Source: Hepsetus odoe (taxonomy: Eukaryota; Chordata; Actinopteri; Characiformes; Hepsetidae). Taken from it: a stretch of DNA of 64,000 bases. Of the stretch, positions 57,546-64,000 are shown piece by piece. The stretch spans positions 21,077,750 through 21,141,749 of the forward strand of contig CM029366.1 in assembly GCA_017165825.1 (NCBI GenBank). Direction: 5' to 3'. A program made the translations under genes and the position numbers. The notes under the pieces were generated by a model. The model had not been told where the DNA came from, did no database searches, and saw only the letters and a program-made list of their open reading frames with translations. Each line of letters starts with the position of its first letter. Positions within the stretch are counted from its first letter, which is position 1.

Positions 57546-60480
57546 ATGGATCGTGTCCCCCACTGTGCAGTAGATAGATAGGAAAAATTGTTCCCTCTAA
57601 GATGAGTTCTTACGATGACTCAGCCAAGCTAAATGTGTTGACAATCTCTGAAACTTTCTGCTGTTTTTTTTTTGTTTAATTTTGTTTTACACCTTCATGT
57701 GTAAAGTGTAATTTTTCTCCAGGCTTGTCTTTATTTTCCCAGGTTAATTCAGGTGGATGGGAAACTAGTCCCTGGTTATGCGCTTGTGTGCAAAACATGT
57801 ACAGTGCTTTTGGTGAAAGTGGTAGAGGTGTGTTTAATGAAACACCACATGTGGTTTCTTTTTCTGTTCAGCCCTGCTTGTTGTTTACCAAGAATAACTA
57901 CTGCAATTGAAAGTTACACCAAAGATCATAATTAATAAAATTGTTTAGTGGAGTAAATCTGCTGCTGAAGTGATTATTTAACTTAGATGAAGGATTTTAA
58001 AGCAAATGCACCACTGAGCCATAAAGACATACATTTAAAGCCCACTCTATTGTAACAACAAGAACACACCAAAACCATTTAGATTTGAGTTCAAAACATG
58101 AGATGATTAATGAGATTTTTATTTATCTCGTTTTCATTTCCTGGTATTTAAATCTAGAAATGTTATATAGAAATTGTATCTGATCACAGTTTTTCACAGA
58201 AGTACAAGAAAAGACATTTATGAAGTTAATAAAAATAAATTACACATATTTGATTACTTATCATTTATCACGTTCACAATAACTGAACAAGTAATGGACT
58301 ATAACTGGCACTTCATTGTTTATTCTTACAAACTGAAAACCATTGGTCAAGTTTGAATTGAACCAGGAAAGGTTACATCATCAGTAATGATTAATGAGCC
58401 TATCCCAGAAACAGCCCTGTGTGACACCACCTCTACCATGCTTTACAGAGGAGCTTTTTTGTTCTGGATCATGCCCATGCCAAGTCTCAATCCTTTTTTT
58501 CTTGTTTGTTTTTGCATACTTGGGCCTTTCTGGAAAAGAATAAAACTGTTTTCCAAAAGCATTTGTACTTTTGTAAATGTCAATCTTGTTCTCTGACTCT
58601 TACTGCTGCCGAGTGGTTTGCGTCTGGCCGTTTGGCCTCTGTGTTTGGCTTTCTTATCCTTCAAATAAATGAAATGTGTTAACTACACCCTGACTATGTG
58701 GAGGTTGCTCAGAATGTCACTGGCAGTTGTTTTGTTTTTCTTGTACTGCTTCAACAATTTGTCTGTCATTAGCTGCTGTTGCTTTATTTCACCAACCAGT
58801 TTAATGTCTGTTGCTAGATTTGCCAGTGGTTTTCCTCTTTTTCAGAACATTCAAAATAGTTGTACTGGTTGTGTCCAATTTCTAAAATGCTTCTAATGGA
58901 TTTTCCCTAATTTCTCATAGACAGCCATCTGTTCTCCACTTTGGTTTTCTGTTTTTAACTTCTTCAAATCTGAACTTTTTTTAATATTCAGTCTTCGCAG
59001 GTGTAATCTAGAACTTCAACTGACAGTAGATATCGAGAGCTATTTATTAAAATTTATACATTGTCATAAACACCTGTGTAACAACAGGCACCTGTCATCC
59101 ACTCGTGATCCAATTCCTTTGCTCACTTAAAAAACTGGGTATTCAAGTGCAAAAAAAACGCTATGCTCTGTGTAATTTAACATTTCTAAATGTAACAACA
59201 GGTAGTAATGCTAAAAAACCCTTGCTTGCAATACTTTTGCTCAATTGAAAAACTTGGTGCTCACATCTTGATATTTAAAGCTGAAAATCTGATCCCTCAT
59301 CTCATAGTCATCTTGTGATGTCAAAACCAGTTGTCCTCAGTGCAAAGCGCAACTAATCAGCAACTAATTAGATGCTGTGTCGATCATTTTAAAGAGGACT
59401 GTATATTGACATTTGCTTTAATGTTAACAGTATTTCTGCAAATGTCTTATGATAATGATGATGATTTAAAATTGGGCCATTATATGAATTTTGGTATGGT
59501 TCCCAGATATTATCAGTCACTTTATAATTGGCTGTTGGAGGTAAGGCATGGCCTGAATAATTCAAAGTGGACTTAATCAGTATTATAAAAATACATTCTA
59601 ACACAATGCTGAATATTTCTTTTATAAAAGAAAACCCCTTTTGCAGAGGAGGGAATATCCTTTCTGGAGATTTCCTCTTGAGATAGAGAAGTTGGAAATT
59701 TAATCAGTGCCAAAATCGATTATGGAGAGCAAGCAATCAAAATCCAGATTTAAATTTAAGCTCTGGTTTCAGCACGTCCCAAAAGTGGAGCCAGGACAGT
59801 CAGGAGAGTGTGATATTTATTAATGAAATGAAGGAGCATATTACATAGTCATGATTAAATGGTTGTCTTCTTGGTGCAAATTTAATTCTATGTGTTAATT
59901 GAGCTGAGCTCCATTCCATTGAATTGAGTGATGATCAGAAGCTTCATTTTTGATTACTAGTATCAAGCATCAGCAATCATAATGTGATTTGAAACTGACT
60001 CGGGCGAACTCCCTTCTGAACATAAAAACGAACTCATCAAAACGATTTTGAACATTACACTAGGACAGATTTTATTAGATCATGGCTGGGGATCCTTTCT
60101 GTTTGAGTTTTGGGGGGAAGAGACAGCTTGATAGCCGGAATGACCGGAGGAGAACATGGCTCCTCTTGGCTAATTTCTGATTGAAAATTCACTGGCCATG
60201 CACACTTCTATGTGTGAGGAACCTGTCTTTGCAAAACTGGTGCTTAAGTGAGTAGACTAAACTAAAATGCAAATATAAATGCAAATAAATACAGTAAACA
60301 GACACACTGCTATGGTGCAGTCCCATACCCCATTCTCCGGTCCATGCATGTGTTCTTTTTCTTTTCTTTTTTGTTTTAGTTGGCATTCATTTCTTCTTTT
60401 CCATTTTCTGTAATGGTTATTTTTTCCTAATAATGTATGAATGTCCTCTTTTTTCCTTCTCTCCTTTTTTCCCCCTGTAG
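57546..60480. other. intron before the 42-bp exon
   Basis: About 2.9 kb with no exon seen. Frames such as 58387-58596 and 59331-59576 show no known domain. The stretch 59640-60010 has TAAT/ATTA-rich cores and no repeat. The end is TTCTCTCCTTTTTTCCCCCTGTAG, a strong acceptor. Confidence 0.5.
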
Positions 60481-60522
60481 TGATTATTGAACCCACCACA
60501 ACTAGTGCTGTCTCAAGTCCAG
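60481..60522 (+). CDS. negr1: negr1 short juxtamembrane exon (possible cassette)
   Basis: 42 bp, phase 1-1. The first two bases finish a Leu, followed by IIEPTTTSAVSSP and a split Gly. The peptide is Thr/Ser/Pro-rich and lies between Ig3 and the GPI-attachment exon, so it would lengthen the stalk and could be O-glycosylated. A symmetric 42-bp exon can be included or skipped without changing frame; IgLON genes are known to use alternative short exons here. The acceptor is CCCCCTGTAG and the donor GTCAGT at 60523. The exon is very short, so confidence rests on the frame fit and the splice sites. Confidence 0.8.
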
Positions 60523-63500
60523 GTCAGTATATGTCATCGCGCTGTACGCAAATCAGTAAGGGATTCCTCCGACGCTACACTAACCAAAATAAATAAATAA
60601 ATATATAAATAACCTCCTCTTCATCGCAAATCTTTCCCTTCTTCGACTGGATGAGATGCCTGCTGGCGTACAGCTTTTTGTGTGTCTTTTCTTATCATTT
60701 TGATTTCCTCTCATTTGTTGCGTCCGTTTTAGTTTTTTTTTCTTTGACTTGTGGCTATTTGCACAGTCGAGCACTGACCCCTCCTCTAGCGATCGCTGTG
60801 GCCTAATGGTACTGTCATGTGTAGCGCTGGGGCCGAGTGGCTGACCGCTTCTCTCTCTTGGCTTCCCCATCTTCTGCTTTAGTGCAGTCTGCATGAAGGG
60901 CAGGATATTGATAATACGCCTCCTCAACTCCTCTCCTCTCTCCTTTTTTTTTTTATTTGTTGTCTGCACAGCCATTTTCTTTCCAACTAAGCAGCAGACT
61001 GACTCGCACCACCTCCAAACCCTCTTTCCCTCTCTCTGCTCTTTATGGCGTTGCTGTGTTTTCAGTGTTGTGCTCCTTTGAAAATCACAGCTCATAGTAA
61101 TCTTATTTTTGGGGTGGGGAGGGATGGTGGGTGTGTGTGTGTGTGTATTTGGTTTGGGATGTTCTCTGAAAGCCTGTTCAAAAAAATGTAATCTCTCAAA
61201 TGGGTTACATTACTTCCCTGTAATGCTTCCTCTTCAGCCCCATTCAACATTACCACACACAAGGGCAACGTGCACACAGAAAATCCACATTATGCGCGAG
61301 TGTGTATGTGGTGCCGGGAACGTGCTGCGTTTGTGTCTGTGTGTGTGAGTATGTGTGTGCTTGTGTACTGGACGACCGCTGCGAGTTTATCATTCAGCGT
61401 CGCAGATCTGTAGACATTTTCATGCTCCATTTTACAGAGATGCTACTAGGCATTAGCAGGTGCTCTTTTCTACTCCTTTATCTGTTTGTTTGGAATTGAT
61501 ATAATTAGCCATGAGATTCTGTCCCTGCTTGCAGGAATCAGTCCTTCTGCCAACGTGTAGCCCCTTAACTTTGATTTGACGTAAGGCTTGCAGAACAAAT
61601 GACAATTTCATGGTCCACTGCAACAGTAGCAGTATCAATCGGCAAGATAAACTGGCTCGGCGTCCTACTGCTCTTGTTTTGTTCAGAGTTCCAAATTGTA
61701 TTTCTAGTTAATTTTGCACTGTCTTAGACAAGACGCTTGGGTGAGTAGTTTTACATTCCTGGCAACAGGTGGCACAAGTATGTAAATAAATTAGAAGGTG
61801 GTTAATTATCTTCTGACATAATTGTGCCAGTGGATTATGGGGGATAGAGATTTAAGCTTTCAGTTTGGATATTTTTTTACTGCAGAAAAAGTCTCAAACA
61901 GTGATGTGGCTATCCCAGACACCGGCCTTACTAAGTGGACTGGATTTTGCTCACATGCAACTGATCCAAATTTGATACTGTTGCAGCTGTGATCACACAG
62001 CATTCAGCTTTAAAAATCTTTAAGGACATTATAGAGAAATAAATAAAAAAAGGCTTCCAACCAACTCTCCCAAGGAGTTTATGATATCATATAATACATA
62101 AATACAATGATAAAAGATGTAGCTATATAATGTTTATCTTACATACACTAAAGATACACTTTTTCATCCACCTTCTAATAAATGAGGTTGGGAGATGCAT
62201 TTTTAAATCAATGTTTACATTACCCTATGTTTAGGAAAAGCAAACATATAGAGGGAATAATGTGGGGAAGAATATATTATCTGGGGTCAGGGCATAATCA
62301 CAGGCTGCAGCATGCAGGTGGTACTACAAATGTAACTAAAATGCTAAAAGCTATTCTCTAATCACAGTAAGCCATTAACTAATAGATCCATTCAACCTCA
62401 TAATAGACATTGCCTCTGAAAGTGCAACTAACCCCATGACACAACTAACAAAAACCATGTCCTAACAATATTCAACCAAAAATATATGCATTTCATTCAC
62501 ATAAACAATAACAAGCAATCTATTAATGAATTAACTTTTGTTTTCAATATGCAAAGTTCAGATGGTTCAAACATTTTTCTCTCAAATGCAGCCCTTTAAA
62601 AAAAATTTAAAAGCAACAACCTGTCATAGCGAATTGTAGCGTTGTATATTGTAAGCAATAGACTCTCAGATTTTCATTATAGTGTCAGTGTTTAGTTTAT
62701 TAACTTACTGTGTAGGAGGAAATTCAGACATATGAATACAGGTGTCACTGTATCAATAAGCACATTGCCAAGTGTTTATTCATTGTGCAATCCATAAATA
62801 TCCACAGTTGGCAATGTCCTCAGTCCTTGTGTCTTGGTCAGGAGTTTGAACTAAAAACTGAGACACACATATCATATATTCCACTTAACTAAATAAATTG
62901 CCATTTTCACCTCTCACACTCAAGTGGGAAGCTTCTAGAACTGGGAACAAAAATAGAGGCTTCATGAACTCTTGAGCTGTGAACAGATACCTGTCAGCAG
63001 TATACAGCTATTAGGTATTTTTTGAGTCATTGACCAATGTGTGAAATGGTAGGGTTTTCTCTGCATTCCACAAAAAAACTGCCCAGAAAGTAACTGGTTT
63101 AATAGCTGTGAAAATCAATCCATGAGTCGCACGCACTCAGTGATTTTCCCCACACATACCCCAAAAAACACGGGCTTCCGTGGTGCACCGCATGCTGAAA
63201 TGACAGATGCATTCACATTCTCCTGGGTCCCTTTAAAGCCTGACCTGCCTGTCTCTTTTACATAATCCTACTAACAAAGACCACAGCCACTTGTAGAGCA
63301 CAATTTAGACAGACTTAACCAGAGCAGGTGTGAAGGGCGTGTTTCGTTGGGCTTTTTGCACTTTGTGTTTAATTAGATATACTGTGGTTTGGTCGATTTG
63401 CAAAGCTGCAGTCATTATGCAGTTATTCATGTTATAATGTACATTGTCAACAAAGTTGTACATTGGCAGAAAATTTTGAATGATCAGCATTTTGTGAATA

Positions 63501-64000
63501 ATTATGATGATTTAATTATGAAGAGAACATCAGCTCTTTTTCTCCTTTCAGGACCTTTAATGTAATTATTCACTGATTAGACTAGCATCTGTTTTAGATT
63601 AGATGCTGCATTGGCCTGCCTTTTCACAAGGTTTTTTAAATTGGTAGCTTTTTCATTTGGTGGCATTATTGTATGACTGCATCAGCAAACCATTAGGCTG
63701 ATTTGATGTGATGTGATGTAATTAGATTTGATTTTTTGGTTGAATTCACATTTATCCCTCTGTCACAATAAGACTTACTTTATTCTGCAACTGCTTGACT
63801 TAATAAAAATTGAATGCAACTGATACATAAAGGTTCTGAAAAACTGTTTTGCACATGGCTTTGTGAGAACAGCTGGATGGCATTTTGTCCACATCTAATT
63901 GGGCCTTTTTCATCCCATCCTTCAAATACTTCCAAATGAGCTTAGTTACAGGGCTTAATCACGTTTCAGTGTTCAATGTTTAAAGTTCAATGCTTTGGCT
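60523..64000. other. intron after the 42-bp exon, no last exon seen
   Basis: About 3.5 kb with no GPI-signal exon (hydrophobic C-terminus followed by stop and UTR) recognised. It holds TG microsatellites and an AT-rich end with TAAT/ATTA-rich stretches at 63480-63740. Confidence 0.55.
61130..61147. repeat. (GT)n microsatellite
   Basis: About nine GT units. A second, interrupted TG-rich stretch lies at 61288-61360. Confidence 0.85.

Noticed and set aside
19200..60522. Assignment of the exons to LSAMP, OPCML, NTM or IGLON5
   Set aside because: VPPKIYDIS, the KKFGTGEN loop and FEWYKGEK fit NEGR1 better than the other family members; a fish-specific duplicate cannot be excluded.
60523..64000. 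Search for the GPI-signal exon
   Set aside because: No acceptor followed by a hydrophobic C-terminal stretch and stop was found.
1..64000. CRISPR arrays, rRNA genes, prokaryotic operons
   Set aside because: None seen; the window is an animal gene locus.

Overview
This window is vertebrate nuclear DNA, most likely from a ray-finned (teleost) fish. It has short exons with GT-AG introns in a large, repeat-filled locus. The repeats are teleost-typical: salmonid-type Tc1 transposons, a Ty3/gypsy LTR element that looks Tf1/sushi-like, RTE-like LINEs, and tRNA-derived SINEs with an L2-type tail. The exact species cannot be read from the sequence. An ostariophysan fish is only a guess.

The only host gene seen is an IgLON cell-adhesion gene on the + strand, best matched to negr1 (neuronal growth regulator 1). 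Five coding exons are present: 19200-19325 and 30846-30977 (the two halves of Ig domain 2), 45366-45486 and 48810-48961 (the two halves of Ig domain 3), and 60481-60522 (a 14-codon Thr/Ser-rich juxtamembrane exon). Phases are compatible throughout (1-1, 1-1, 1-2, 2-1, 1-1) and every exon has AG/GT borders. The signal-peptide exon, the Ig1 exon and the final GPI-signal exon were not found and presumably lie outside the window. Nearly everything else is intron.

Layout. 1-19199 (intron before the first visible exon): an almost full-length RTE-like LINE (214-3194, minus), SINEs, two decayed Tc1-type copies, and a LINE nested inside another LINE (13082-16618). 19326-30845: an LTR retrotransposon without pol (20628-25124, minus) and a solo LTR of another family (27154-27408). 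30978-45365: a cluster of perfect hairpins (32641-32819), a dispersed repeat, an internally deleted LINE (41970-43883) and a Tc1 with recognisable inverted repeats (43948-45263) that ends 100 bp before an exon. 45487-48809: a SINE. 48962-60480: three decayed Tc1/mariner copies and a fourth LINE copy. 60523-64000: intron only.

The most unusual object is the LTR element at 20628-25124. It has two LTRs, a 5-bp target duplication, a polypurine tract and a candidate self-priming site. Its interior encodes no recognisable reverse transcriptase, RNase H or integrase. Instead it carries, in the element's sense direction, a gag-like start, a 39-bp minisatellite, a long coiled-coil reading frame and Cys-rich remnants that resemble LDL-receptor class A modules. 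It looks like a non-autonomous element with captured or unrelated coding sequence. All assignments rest on reading the sequence and on remembered family features; no database search was possible.
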